Assembly: GCA_907163375.1 (NCBI GenBank)
Contig: CAJQUW010012668.1
Span: 96,285 to 160,284, forward strand
Source of the DNA: Prostheceraeus crozeri
Lineage: Eukaryota > Platyhelminthes > Polycladida > Euryleptidae
Length of the DNA: 64,000 nucleotides
Reading direction: 5' to 3'
This document shows, piece after piece, positions 1 to 10,256 of the stretch. Position 1 is the first letter of the stretch; each line of letters begins with the position of its first letter. A program made the translations under genes and the position numbers. The notes under the pieces were generated by a model. That model was given only the letters and a program-made list of their open reading frames with translations. It was not told the origin of the DNA and searched no databases.

Positions 1-1
1 C

Positions 2-238
2 AATGCTCATCATTGTGAATGTGCTAAATTCACTCCTCTCGAGTACAGGCGAAAAATTATTGGTTTTAAGCTATTTCAGAAAATCATGGCGAACATTGAT
101 CATCCATTATATCATCTGATTCCATCCGTATTACCTTACTCTGGAAAGCTTCGTCTCTCAATATCAAAGTCAGCACAGCGTAGCAAATGTTTCATCTCAT
201 CCATGACGAGACTTTATAACTCTGACTTCTGTCTGTGA
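2..238 (+). mobile_element. LINE reverse transcriptase, C-terminal tail
   Basis: An open frame enters from the window edge and ends at TGA around 236-238. It reads as the last ~78 residues of a non-LTR retrotransposon polyprotein: a CECAKFTPLEYRRK stretch, then HPLYHLIPSVLPYSGKLR, and a terminal SSMTRLYNS. This is the usual pattern of a LINE C-terminus (YRR...LF.KI... RLYN). After the stop comes a short 3' UTR and an ATT-rich run at about 350-365, like the simple-repeat tails of many invertebrate LINEs. The rest of the element lies outside the window. The clade cannot be assigned from this piece. Confidence 0.6.
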
Positions 239-732
239 ATTTTCCTTCGACACATTATCTTTGTTAAGTTTTCTTCTTGGTATAATCATACTTTGTACTA
301 GCCCCACGATTCTCAGTATTGGGGTGTATGATATCTGAAAAGATATGTCTTTATTATTATTATATTGATTGATGATTGCGTTAACAATGGATGGCGTCTC
401 GAACAGTCACACATCAGACAATGAGTTTTGTATGTCTTCTAAGACTAAGATGATCTTTGACCTAGCAAGATAACCTTGAAAACAGGTATAGCAAAAACCG
501 AGGAAGACCCCGATAGCTCAGAAAGACCCCGATAGTCTCCGATGAGTCTGGACAATCTGCAACGAATTAGACCTTCACCCGCCACAAATTGCAATAGCTT
601 CAAGAGTGGGTTCATCTTGTAGAGAAAAAAGTCTCTTATTAACATATTAAAAATCTAAGAAAATATAATTAGTGGAACACCCTGTATTTTTCCAGTAGAA
701 GCACAAGTCTCTTCGGGATGCTATGACCGACA
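239..732. other. LINE 3' tail and unassigned spacer
   Basis: The first ~130 bases are the probable 3' UTR and ATT-rich tail of the LINE. I see no gene, RNA or repeat structure in the rest up to the left end of the next transposon. Confidence 0.5.
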
Positions 733-978
733 TAGGTTTTTCCATACAGAATCGCAAACAATAAAAGCATGTTCACGATAGTGCAAGCTACTTCAATAGA
801 ATGTCATAATTTTCATGCCTAGTGCAAGCAATTTCGCTCATTGTCAAGTTAGCGCAAACAAATTCGTGAATAGTGAATCAAAGTTCGTGAATATGGCTCA
901 TGTTCGCATGTATCTCAACCAATTTCGCTATATAACAAGCAAATTCGCAATAACCAACAGTTTAAATTCGCAATCGGA
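733..978. repeat. Left arm with iterated GCAANCAAATTCGC-like motif
   Basis: The arm carries about eight degenerate copies of a short word, for example GCAAGCAATTTCGC near 824, GCAAACAAATTCG near 853, CAACCAATTTCGC and CAAGCAAATTCGC around 917-950, and AAATTCGCAATC just before the transposase start. Spacing is irregular. Arrays like this in transposon ends usually act as transposase binding sites; that role is inferred here. Confidence 0.7.
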
Positions 979-2039
979 ATGGAATCCAGCATTTCTGATA
1001 TTTCGACTGAAAGCCTGGGAATAGAAACCTCTCGAGGTTCGTATGCCCGAATAAGCTTGGACCTCAAGCAAAGACTTATCTCCGCATGGGAAAATGGCGG
1101 TGATTATATTGCTGCAAGTTCTGTTTTGAATATCAATCCTTCAACAGCAAGGTCAATTATATATCGCTACCAAAGAGGGGAACCACTCACAGACAGGCGA
1201 GGTGGTCGACGTGATGGAGTTGTGAAGCTAAGTCCAACTGTCGTTCAGAACATATTGGACCTAGTTGATCAACATCCTGACTTCACATTAGAACAGATCA
1301 AGGCCCATTTGACGATCTCGCTTTCAGTGACGAGCATATCAAGGGCTTTAGATGGACAACTGATCTCGATGAAGAAATTAGAAGAGTGTCCATCCAGGCG
1401 CAACGCATCCGATGTGAAGGAAGCCCGCTCAAGCTATGCTCAGTGGTATTTAGATGAGAGCATCAATAAATCACTAGCTTATGTTGATGAGACCTGCTTC
1501 AACATTTTCACAAAGCGCACAAGGGGTAGAGCGGTTATTGGAAGACCAGCAGTACGCCAGCTGGGAGGACAACGCGGTCCCAACTTATGTCTTTTGATGG
1601 CAATTTCCTCTGGTGCTGGGATTGTCTACTTTGAGCTCCATAGAGGCACAGTGAATGGTGAGTTTTTCGATAAAATTCTTTTTGAATATGCACAAGCTTT
1701 AAATTCCTTATTCCTTTATTTCCAGGTGAAAGATTTCAACATTTTATGGACAATTTGGACATAATTCTTAACAGCTTTGAAATTCCCAATCCTGTCATCA
1801 TTATGGATAATGCTCCAGTTCACGGTGGTGCCACATGCGGAGAAGTCCCCATCAAGAAACTACCCGCGTATAGTCCATTTCTAAATCCAATCGAAAATGC
1901 CTTCAGCGTCTTCAAGTTGAGGCTACGGTCCGTTTTGCGAGAGGACAATATTGTGAACTTGATAGCAAGTGTCCCAGCTGGATTATCAACCGCGGAACAT
2001 AGAATACGAGTACTTCATGACTTAGCAAAGGTGACTTAG
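979..2039 (+). CDS. DDE transposase, IS630/Tc1/mariner superfamily, with 68-bp intron
   Basis: This is a cut-and-paste transposase. The start is the ATG at 979 (MESSISDIST), directly after the left arm. Residues ~25-75 form a helix-turn-helix region (LKQRLISAWENGG, ASSVLNINPSTARSIIYRY), followed by a basic TDRRGGRRDG linker and a second HTH region. The catalytic core shows VDETCFN (first D), IIMDNAPVH (second D) and PAYSPFLNPIEN (E). Unspliced, the frame stops near 1764. An intron with donor ATG|GTGAGT at 1658 and acceptor TTTCCAG at 1725 restores it, so HRGTVNGERFQHFMDN runs across the junction. The spliced frame is about 330 codons with no stop. Only 28 residues separate the second D and the E, against 34 in Tc1. 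That may be a lineage trait or a small deletion, so activity is uncertain. Confidence 0.82.
1658..1725 (+). other. Spliceosomal intron in transposase gene
   Basis: GTGAGTTTTT at the 5' end, a T-rich tract, and TTTATTTCCAG at the 3' end. Removing the 68 bases converts a frameshifted, truncated reading into one continuous transposase frame through both catalytic blocks. Confidence 0.75.
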
Positions 2040-2229
2040 CAAAGGACATTTTAGAAGATCGTGAGACTGTGAGCAGTGGTAAGATTGATAACATGTGTGC
2101 ACATGTAATGCGATACATGCATCGATGTTTAGCTTTGGCGGATGTGATTGTGTAATTTCAGGAATTAAAATGAATGGATTTACATGTAATATATGTATTT
2201 TTGATTCAAATCCTCAGGCTTAAAAGTAA

Positions 2230-2582
2230 AACGAATTTGAATATTAAAGATTCATTTAGCTTTTCTTATTTGCGAATTTGATTGCAGTAATGCAGCGTAA
2301 AATACATTAGCGAAATTGATTGCAGTAATGCAGCGTAAAATACATTGGCGAAATTGATTGCACATTGAGTCGATTTAAGCGATTCTGTGTGCTGTTCAAG
2401 CGAATTTGATTGCAATAATAAAGTATAAAAATGCATGAGCGAAATTGCTTGCACTATGCTTTCGTATAGGCGATTCTGCTTGCTAATTATGTGAATTTGA
2501 TCGAAAAAACTTCCATTAATGAATTTGTTTGCACTAAAGTGATTTTGTTTGCATTGTTTGCGAATGTGGGTGGAAAAACCTG
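2230..2582. repeat. Right arm with inverted iterated motif and 38-bp tandem pair
   Basis: Read on the minus strand, this arm shows GCAATCAATTTCGC, GCAATCAAATTCGC, GCAAGCAATTTCGC, GCAAGCAGAATCGC and similar words, roughly ten copies matching those of the left arm. About 38 bases (GCGAAATTGATTGCAGTAAT and the following AT-rich stretch) are repeated almost exactly in tandem near 2272-2345. The arm is ~100 bp longer than the left arm. Confidence 0.7.
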
Positions 2583-2584
2583 TA

Positions 2585-3287
2585 GTGCCTCTGTAAACAC
2601 AAGCATCGCAGATACTCGTACAGATCGCAACAGCCAATCAATACGATGCATTGCAACTTTGTCTCATTTGCTTCATCTACCTTCCACATGGCTCTCACCA
2701 ACACCAGCTATGCTTTCTGAATTGTGTTCTTTCTAAACGGTTATACATGTATTTCTCAGTCACTAGTTCAAAAACACAGCTATCAGTAAATAATGTATAT
2801 ACTGATGCAGATTTCTACAGGCTAAGTCTTAAATATGAAAGTTTTACTATAATTCAACGATTTCTCTATACGACTAGCGTCTTATGAAAACGCAAAGGTG
2901 CTCACGCCACTAGATCGAAAGCGCGTTTGCGCACCCTTACCTCGTAGATTGCTTTCTTGCGTACCTGTTCATGACCCAGCTAATTTTCTCTGTAATTCTC
3001 TGTATGAAAGCTGAGTCATGCTTCAAATCACATGTGCTGTCATTATCAGAAACGATGTTGGCAGTACTCGAATTTTGTTAAATTGGATGCGTTATTTTGT
3101 TTTTAGTTCAGATGAATTTTAATTGTAACGAATTTTACTCGTATGTTTTTTTAGAAACAGTAATCACTTTATATTTTCAACACTGTTCTTAGCATGTTTT
3201 TCAGCTTTATTACACTTGATTACAATTCAAGCGAGTCTTTTTTTAGTTCAAGTTGGAACCTCTTCTTGTTGGTGCCCATTGATATAA
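2585..3287. other. Unassigned spacer
   Basis: AT-rich sequence outside the first transposon and before the foldback arm. No coding segment, RNA or repeat was recognised on either strand. Confidence 0.5.
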
Positions 3288-3512
3288 TGTTCTGATAATT
3301 AGCGGATTCATGATTCTATACTTTCCACGTTTATTCGATGTTGAAGTGGAAATCGCTGTCTGACAAAAAGCTCACAAACGACTGACAGTGACACATTGCA
3401 TAGACGGAAATGACACGTCATAAAGACAGTAGATTGACAACCTAGTGTGAAAACTCATGTACAAGTCAAGAATAAAGAATCGAATAAGTTAAAAGATAAT
3501 TAAATTGAAGTA

Positions 3513-5306
3513 CTGGCTGTTCCAGATGTCTCTACGAATTTCATTTTTATTTTACAAGAAAACTAACAATGATACAGACATGAATCAAGTTTTATTTTGA
3601 AAAGCAGACATGGGAGATTTGTTTGATATATGCCCGGCTGCTTAAATGGTTTATTTCTCTTTTTTTCATTGCGGCAAAGTTATCTCTGTTTTTCGATAGA
3701 TTCTGTAATAATAATGATTGTATTGTTATCCAATCGAGTGATGCGAGTGATGTCTTCATTGATCAACGCCTGAAATATCTATGGTAATTTCTATCACACA
3801 ACATTTGAAAGTTGTTTTCTACTTATTAGCTTATTATTCAGCTGTCGAGTCATTGTCCGATATCTTCATTTTAAAAAATTTCGAAAAAATTTTAAATGAC
3901 TGTTATTCTACTGGATTCACTCCGGTTCTTACTGTGCTCTGACGAGATGGATAACTCTGTACGCGCTCGCATTATTCGACTGTATTACTCATCTGGTTGC
4001 TCTCCAACTGCTACCTTGCGTGCGTATAAGAAGGAAACTGGTGAACGGCACCCTCCCTGTACTGAAGGCGGAATTCGAAATCTTGTCAAGAAATTTGAAA
4101 CTTCTTCGACAATTCAAGACCTCCCCAAATCAGGATGACATTCATTAAGTGGTGATCGTGCTTTGACTGTTTCTGGAGCAGTGGAAGAACTTAAATCAAA
4201 GAACAATTTTGGAATCTGCTCTGTTCGCGAGGTTGCTGAAGCATCCGAGATTTCCAAAAGCTCTGTGCACAGAATAATGAGAAACGATTTGCATTTGAAA
4301 CCTTACCGTCCTCAATTTGTTCAAGAACTGTTTCCAGCCGATTTTCAGAAGCGCTTGGAATTTGTCGACTTAATGATCGAAAAGTTCGGAAGTGACTTCA
4401 GTGACATTCTGTTTACAGATGAAGCTCATTTTCATCTTTCCGGAGAAACGTCTTCGTTGACTGGTGCTGTTTGGGATGATAGCAATCCTCAAATTCGCAT
4501 ACCCAAACCTTTACACAGTTCAAGGTTGACGGTTTGGGTAGGTCTCAACAGACGATATGTTATACCGCCTTATTTCTTCGATGGAAGTGTCACTTCTGCT
4601 TCATATCTTGAAATGTTGGAGTCTCACTGCATTCCCTTCTTGAAATCAAAAAAGAATTATGTCTCGGACAGTATTCCAACAAGATGGTGCGCCACCGCAT
4701 ATTGGAAAAAATGTGAAATTGTTTTTGCAAAAGAATTTCAAAGATCGAGTCATAAGTCGTCACTTTGATTTCCACTGGCCAGCACACTCTCCTGACATCA
4801 CTTCCTTGGATTATTGGTTTTGGGATCATGTCAAGAATCAGGTATACAAGAAAAAGATGACAAGTTTGGTTGAATTAAAAGGAAGGATTACTGATTTGTG
4901 TTCGACAATTGATCAAGAGATGTTGGCAAGAGTTATCGATTCTTTGCCCGACAGACTTTACCAACTGAAATTGAACAAAGGTCATCAACTTACTTGAAAC
5001 TGTTCGTAAGTGTTGAAATATAGTTTTATTCATGTTGGTATTATGTTTTTTTCATACAGGATATAATTTGAAAGGAAAAAACAATTATATAAAAAAATTA
5101 TTATTAGAAAAACAATTGTTATTAAAGAACAATGATAACTTTGGGAGAAATAAAAATTAAAAAAATAAACCATTTAAGCAGCCGGGCATATATCAAACAA
5201 ATCTCCCAAGTCTGCTTTTCAAAATAAAACTTGATTCATGTCTGCATCATTATTAGTTTTCTTGTAAAATAAAAATGAAATTCGTAGAGACATCTGGGAC
5301 AGCCTG
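3513..5306 (+). mobile_element. mariner-like element, DD41D type
   Basis: Terminal inverted repeats of ~143 bp (3513-3655 and 5164-5306) start C(T/A)GGCTGT(T/C)CCAGATGTC and continue to AAATGGTTTATT. TA dinucleotides flank both ends (3511-3512, 5307-5308). The uninterrupted right foldback arm, read inverted, has GAAGCACATAAG where the left arm has GAAG-TA, the element, then TA-CATAAG. This confirms the insertion point. The element is 1794 bp. Its family resembles the rosa-like DD41D group by catalytic spacing; that assignment is inference. Confidence 0.88.
3947..4997 (+). pseudogene. mariner transposase, inactivated
   Basis: The likely start is ATG at 3947 (MDNSVRARIIRLYYSSG). N-terminal HTH regions follow (GGIRNLVKKFETS; VREVAEASEISKSSVHRIM), then ILFTDEAHFHLSG (first D), VFQQDGAPPH (second D) and HWPAHSPDITSLDYWFWDHV (third D). 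There are 41 residues between the second and third D. Two lesions break it: an in-frame TGA at 4136-4138 after DLPKSG, where relatives carry a short basic linker, and a frameshift near 4650-4660 beside an A-rich run, after which QQDGAPPH continues in another frame. The C-terminus ends with LKLNKGHQLT at 4997. About 345 residues, near the family norm. Confidence 0.85.
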
Positions 5307-6150
5307 TACATAAGAAAGTAACATAAGAGAAGGTGACGTAAAGAAAATGAGGAAGGAGGAATAGAATGAAGGAAAAAATCAAAAATAAAATAAGAATATA
5401 AAATCATAAATAAAGAATTACAAAATGGTGCTGAGAAAAATTCGCTCTTTCTGTATACATTAAGATGGACGAAGCCATTTAATCGCAACACCTTCGGCCA
5501 AAAAAGTTCAAATTTTTAACGGCACTGTTTGATAACATAAAAGTTATTTATATTAACTTAAGTACTGCGTACCGCTGCCAGTATTAATAACTTTTATGTT
5601 ATCAAACAGTGCCGTTAAAAATTTGAACTTTTTTTGGCCGAAGGTGTTGCGATTAAATGGCTTCGTCCATCTTAATGTATACAGAAAGAGCGAATTTTTC
5701 TCAGCACCATTTTGTAATTCTTTATTTATGATTTTATATTCTTATTTTATTATTAATTTTTTCCTTCATTCTATTCCTCCTTCCTCATTTTCTTTACGTC
5801 ACCTTCTCTCATGTTACTTTCTTATGTGCTTCAATTTAATTATCTTTTAACTTATTCGATTCTTTATTCTTGGCTTGTACATGAGTTTTCACACTAGGTT
5901 GTCAATCGCTGTCTCTTACTCTACTGTCTTTATGACGTGTCATTTCCGTCTATGCAATGTGTCACTGTCAGTCGTTTGTGAGCTTTTTGTCAGACAGCTA
6001 TTTCCTGCAGCCACGATGCAGTTCCGTCCGTGTATTGCTCTATAAAGAGCGGACGAAGCGCCGAGCAATATACACGTAGATGATATTTTCACTTCAACAT
6101 CGAATAAGCGTGGAAAGTATAGAATCATGAATCCGCTAATTATCAGAACA

Positions 6151-7827
6151 TCAAGCAAGAACGTCGTTTTTTCATTAACAGCAAGGACTTTTAGGTTTTT
6201 ATGTATGATTATTATGGTGTATGAATTGCTTTTGATATTAATGCTGCATTCGAATTCTTTTATATCGGATGCATCTTTCCCTCTATAAATGCACTAAGCA
6301 GGTTTAATGCATGTATCCTTAGTTTGACATTAGTTTTGTCTATTGCTTCTGATATGAATTCTGTATTCAAATTCTCTTTTCGGAAATTATCTTTTTACAC
6401 ATTTATCAGAAGAAAGCATTAATTTAACATGTACATGTAAGTGCATAATATCATGTAAGCCTTTGCTAACTAAGTGGACAAAAAAATGATAACGAATTGG
6501 CGATAAGGGAAAGCTAAAGTTAGTGAAATTGGATAAGTAAATCTAATTTATTACACTATTTTGTTCAAGTGATATTTTTAATTGAAATACTGATCTATTT
6601 CGACTATTTGGGGATTTATGAATAATGTATCATCATAATTAAGCATGATTTATTGATGATATTATATATTTTCAATTGAGTGTCGAAGCATCATTCTATC
6701 TAAATTTTGGTTTGTGATGCTCCGATGCATTAAGCGTAATAGACTTATCCTATTTCATTCTGCTCTTGCATTGTCGATATTCAAATTTTTAGACAGTTCT
6801 ACGTGTATGTTTTTGTAAAGGCCTCTTCACATATTGACTAGTGCATACTTGTAAATTTAGAGAATGTCGGTGTAAATCGTGCATCAACTTAAAATTATGT
6901 GCAATTGATTTTTATTCACAACCAGTGATCATCGTCGAGTGCAAGCAGACTTTTCAGTTACGGTAGTTGCCCATGATCGCACAAAATTCAATCACTAGAC
7001 AATCATGAGATGTTAGATTAAGGAAACTATGTGAATGGATTAGATATATGATAAAAAGTACATCAACATGAATTATTGGGAACTAATAATTGGAAACTAA
7101 CAATGGAATGAATATTAGGAACTAACACTGTGGCTCTAGTAGCACAAAAAATATTTTTGTCAGGTCGTTTTATTTTATATGCTGCTTTCTCGTGCATTGC
7201 ATTGTTTAATGGGCAAACGATCAACGAACGCCTGTTCCATGTCTATGAGCTATAAGCGAATGGTAAGTAATAAAACTATTTTTTTCACGTGCGAAAGTCG
7301 GATTTTGAATAAAATCGAGCTTCAACAATACCACTTTATTCTCTCCACTTAAAAATTTTAATATGAAACTATGTACGTCACGGAAAACCATTCAATGGCA
7401 AGTTTTCATTTCAGCTAATCCACGATCATTGGTCGCACCTTTCGCTCAAACGCTACAAGCAATACTTCAATCTTTCCTGTCGCTCAGTCAGCAAAATGAA
7501 TCTTCTAGAGGTTAGTGAAACCATTATTGCTTCATCATTATTAATTGTACAGTGTACCAATCAACCTCAGTCAACATTTCTACAAAACGACTTTCTACAT
7601 ACTTCACTAACTTAAATAAAGCAAACTGGGAGGACTTTACTACACATCGATCAAGAGATCTCTAAACTAGGACCCTGTGAGTACTCGAGCTTTGCCGCTC
7701 GACCACTCGACCGAGTCCGATGAAGATATTCAAAAATGTGTTATTGAAATGAAATATAATGTCGGTGCATACAGTATGTTACAAACTATAAATCTGTGCC
7801 TCTCCATCTTGCAATTATGGATCTTTT
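6151..7827. other. Unassigned AT-rich region
   Basis: About 1.7 kb without a supported gene. Short open frames here show no recognisable domain and no repeat structure was resolved. Confidence 0.45.
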
Positions 7828-7879
7828 TTGTTGTTGTTGTTTTGGCCTGTTCGGTGTGAAGACACATTAACGTCAATCG

Positions 7880-8680
7880 CTAGAGACAACCGATTGCCCT
7901 CAAATAGTTCAACAACTGGGTGGCGGAAATTTGGTTAGGGTCCGGGTGGATGGTATGGAAACTGGCATAACGCTGCACATCCCATCTTGAGCACTTGATG
8001 AGGTTGTGCTCCAGGCTTTCTTCCTCTTCGCCACATTCATCGCAGATTGCCTCCTCTGCTAATCCGATACGATGGCGATACTTCTTGAGAAGAAGAGAAT
8101 GCCCTGTCCTGTATCTTGCAAGTTCAGTGCGTTCTGATCTACTCAAGCTGACTTCTTCTTGATGGTTGTATTTCCAATGGCTGTTATTCTTCTTCCATTC
8201 GTTGGCAAGGCTTCCTCGTATTTTTGTTTTCACTGTGTCGATATCGATAGGAATGTCTTTCTGGTCCAGATTAGTGGCATCTTTTGCAGTCGTGTCTGCG
8301 ATCTCATTCCAATGTACACCAACATGACTGGGGACCCATTGAATGAGAATATTTTTATTTGCTGTTTTCTGCAGGCTGTTCCAAGCTTGGTCTTCGTTTG
8401 ATGTTCTGACGTCCAGGTGGCCACTTCGTATCTTTTCAGTCACACCTTTATTATCAAGATAGATAGCAACGTTTCTGAATTTGTCCCATCGCTGGTCTTC
8501 CATGGCTTTCTCACGGCCGATCCTCAATACAACCAATTCAGCATTGTAGCTACTACACCATCTACCGGCAGGTGCAAGGGCTGTCGAGTAGTCCCCTTCA
8601 TTCCATGTCAGTACTGCACCGCTGCCTCCTCGTTCCTGATTTTCCATCACTGATCCGTCAGTCCAGATCTGAAAGTCCAT
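7880..8680 (-). pseudogene. LINE RNase H domain and C-terminal zinc knuckle
   Basis: A continuous 266-residue stretch. RNase H signatures are IWTDGSV (D), SYNAELVVL (E), AIYLDNKGV (D) and WVPSHVGVHWNEIADTTAKDA (H and D), so the catalytic acidic residues are kept. Near the C-terminus is CDECGEEEESLEHNLIKC, the CX2C...HX4C knuckle typical of LINE polyproteins. In the element this domain degrades the RNA strand of the hybrid during target-primed reverse transcription. It is only the 3' part of a broken polyprotein, so it is called a pseudogene although this segment is open. Confidence 0.85.
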
Positions 8681-8810
8681 GTCTTTCAGTATTGCATCAA
8701 TTGTTTCTTCAGCTTTCTCAGGGTATTTGTATCTTCTTTCTTGCAGCAGTCAGTTAGAAGTGATGTATGGGTGGTGATATGCGTTATACTCTTCCACGGC
8801 GTAATAGTGT

Positions 8811-10051
8811 TTACATAAATAATAAATGTTTAACTAGCTGATCGTGCTGTGTGATTCCAAGGTCTTCGGCTTTTTCGATCTGCTTTGTTACTTCCCTCCA
8901 GCTTCTGCCTTCTTTCTCCTTTTTTTGTTCTTCTATCGCTTCGTTTGTTGAAGATTTGATTATCTGGATTTTTGGGGTCTCTCTTATACTTTTCGTTTCC
9001 AATAGACGCCAACATATTGCTTCTTACAAAAATGGGGACGAGCTCTGCTTCACGGAGGAGTTTCTCAGTAGGAGTACTTTTGTAACAACCAGAGATGAGT
9101 CTAGCAGCTTTGTTTTGCTCACATTCAACAGATTCCATGTTGCTCTTACTGATAAGGGGAGCCAGCCAGCCGCGCCATACTCAGTGACTGACCTGATAAG
9201 TCCAATGTAGAGACTTGGAAGGTCTTCATTATGCCTATCCCATTTGGAATGTGACACTGCTTGTAGGGCTCTCAATCTCCTTTGTATGGTCCTTTTAACA
9301 TATTTGACATGATTGTTAAATGACAGATTTCAGTCGTATGTGATTCCGAGAAATTTGGGGAGTCATTTTTCTTTATTTTTGTGTTGTTGAGGTAAAGATT
9401 TCCCTCCCACTTCGCCTCTTTGGTCCAATTTGAGAAAAGTATGTATTCCGTTTTGCTTGGGTTGATTTGCATTCTCCATTTCTTTGACCAGTTCTCGATT
9501 TTCTTGAGGGCATGCTGCATTATTTGATTGCATTTCTGAGGGGTATCTCCTTGGACCCAAACAGCAAAAATCGTCTGTGAACAGGCTACTTTGGACGTCA
9601 GGTCCCAAGTCATTCACTATGTCGTCAATGAAGACAGTGAAGAGAATCGGACTTAGCACACCTCCTTGCGGAACTCCTTTTTTGAAAGTTCTGTATCCAC
9701 TGTGGCTGCCGTCCATGATAACTCGGGATTGTCTTCCACTTAAGTAAGCGAATATCCACTTGATCATGCACATAGGCATGTGTTTTTTTATCAGTTTGTG
9801 GATTTCCAATTTTTATCGAAAGCTTTTGAGAAATCTATCATCACCATGAGGGTTCTTTTACTGTTGCTGTTGCTTGATTTAGTGTTTAGCGCATCAACGA
9901 CTTGTTGTTCTATTCTTACCAGTTGATCTTCAGTGCTTCTATGTTTCCTGAATCCCGATTGCTCTGGCCTGATAATAGATTTCTCCACGATGATTCGGTT
10001 GAGTCTATTTAGCAACATTCTTCCCATCATCTTGCATACACAACTTGTCAA
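8811..10051 (-). pseudogene. LINE reverse transcriptase with several frameshifts
   Basis: RT motifs occur in order on the minus strand but in shifting frames: KMMGRMLLNRLNR, IIRPEQSGFRKHRSTEDQLV, MIDFSKAFD (palm D), KKGVPQGGVLSPILF, LFTDDFC (DD box, with T in place of the usual A), then LPSLYIGLIRSVTEYGAAGW and NKAARLISGCYKSTP of the thumb. At least three frame changes (near 9800, 9600 and 9270) make it non-functional. Confidence 0.85.
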
Positions 10052-10256
10052 GCTAATCGGTCTGTATGATTCTGGTTTTTGTTCAGGCTTACCAGTTTTT
10101 GAAATTGGGACAATGTCTGCTTTAAGCCAGTCGCTAGGAAGGTGTTTAACATCTCATTAGAGAGTGATGATTTTCAATAGCTCTTCCTTTCCCTCTTCTG
10201 ATAGTTGACGGAACATATTGTTATCTCTGTTCTGGATTCTGGATCTCTGTTCAGTC

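Larger units (their letters stand above)
733..2582 (+). mobile_element. Tc1/mariner-like transposon with iterated-motif arms
   Basis: The ends are inverted copies: TAGGTTTTTCCA at the left and its counterpart CAGGTTTTTCCA read inward from the right, each followed by TTCGCAAACAAT or TCGCAAACAAT. The right flank is TA (2583-2584). The left flank is CA (731-732), consistent with a TA target duplication that has mutated once. Between the ends are a left arm rich in a ~14-bp motif, an intron-containing transposase gene, and a right arm with the same motif inverted. Length is 1850 bp. Seen directly: ends, arms and transposase. Inferred: TA target duplication. Confidence 0.8.
3288..6150. mobile_element. 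Foldback element with long inverted arms, interrupted by a mariner
   Basis: Sequence from about 3288 (TTCTGATAATTAGCGGATTC) to 3510 plus 5309-5548 is repeated inverted at about 5586-6150. The loop is only ~37 bases (5549-5585). The arms run through AATAACTTTTATGTTATC, then GAACTTTTTTGGCCGAAGG, and out to ATCCGCTAATTATCAGAAC. The left arm is split by the mariner at 3513-5306. The right arm holds extra sequence near 6001-6085 that the left arm lacks, including a small GTATTGCTC/GAGCAATAC hairpin. No coding capacity of its own is evident, so it is likely non-autonomous. Outer boundaries are approximate and no target duplication was identified. Confidence 0.75.
7828..10256 (-). mobile_element. 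5'-truncated LINE with RNase H (I-group-like)
   Basis: A minus-strand non-LTR retrotransposon. An AAC-rich tail lies at 7828-7850, downstream of the stop at 7880. Upstream, in order on the minus strand, are RT blocks (10051-9024), a thumb/connection region (9138-8811) and RNase H (8680-7880). The AP endonuclease and first ORF are missing, so the copy is 5' truncated near 10256. RNase H after the RT places it with I-type groups rather than CR1/L2; that placement is inference. Confidence 0.82.

Noticed and set aside
2265-2582. Regularly recurring short words resembling a CRISPR-like array
   Set aside because: Spacing is irregular, copies are degenerate, the same words occur inverted in the left arm, and the context is a eukaryotic transposon.
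5219-5850. Two nearly identical open frames on opposite strands (5219-5491 minus, 5596-5850 plus)
   Set aside because: They are the same sequence in the two arms of the foldback palindrome. The peptide has no domain, and the match reflects the inverted repeat, not a gene pair.
8159-8653. Plus-strand frames within the LINE RNase H
   Set aside because: Antisense shadows of a clearly recognised minus-strand RNase H domain.
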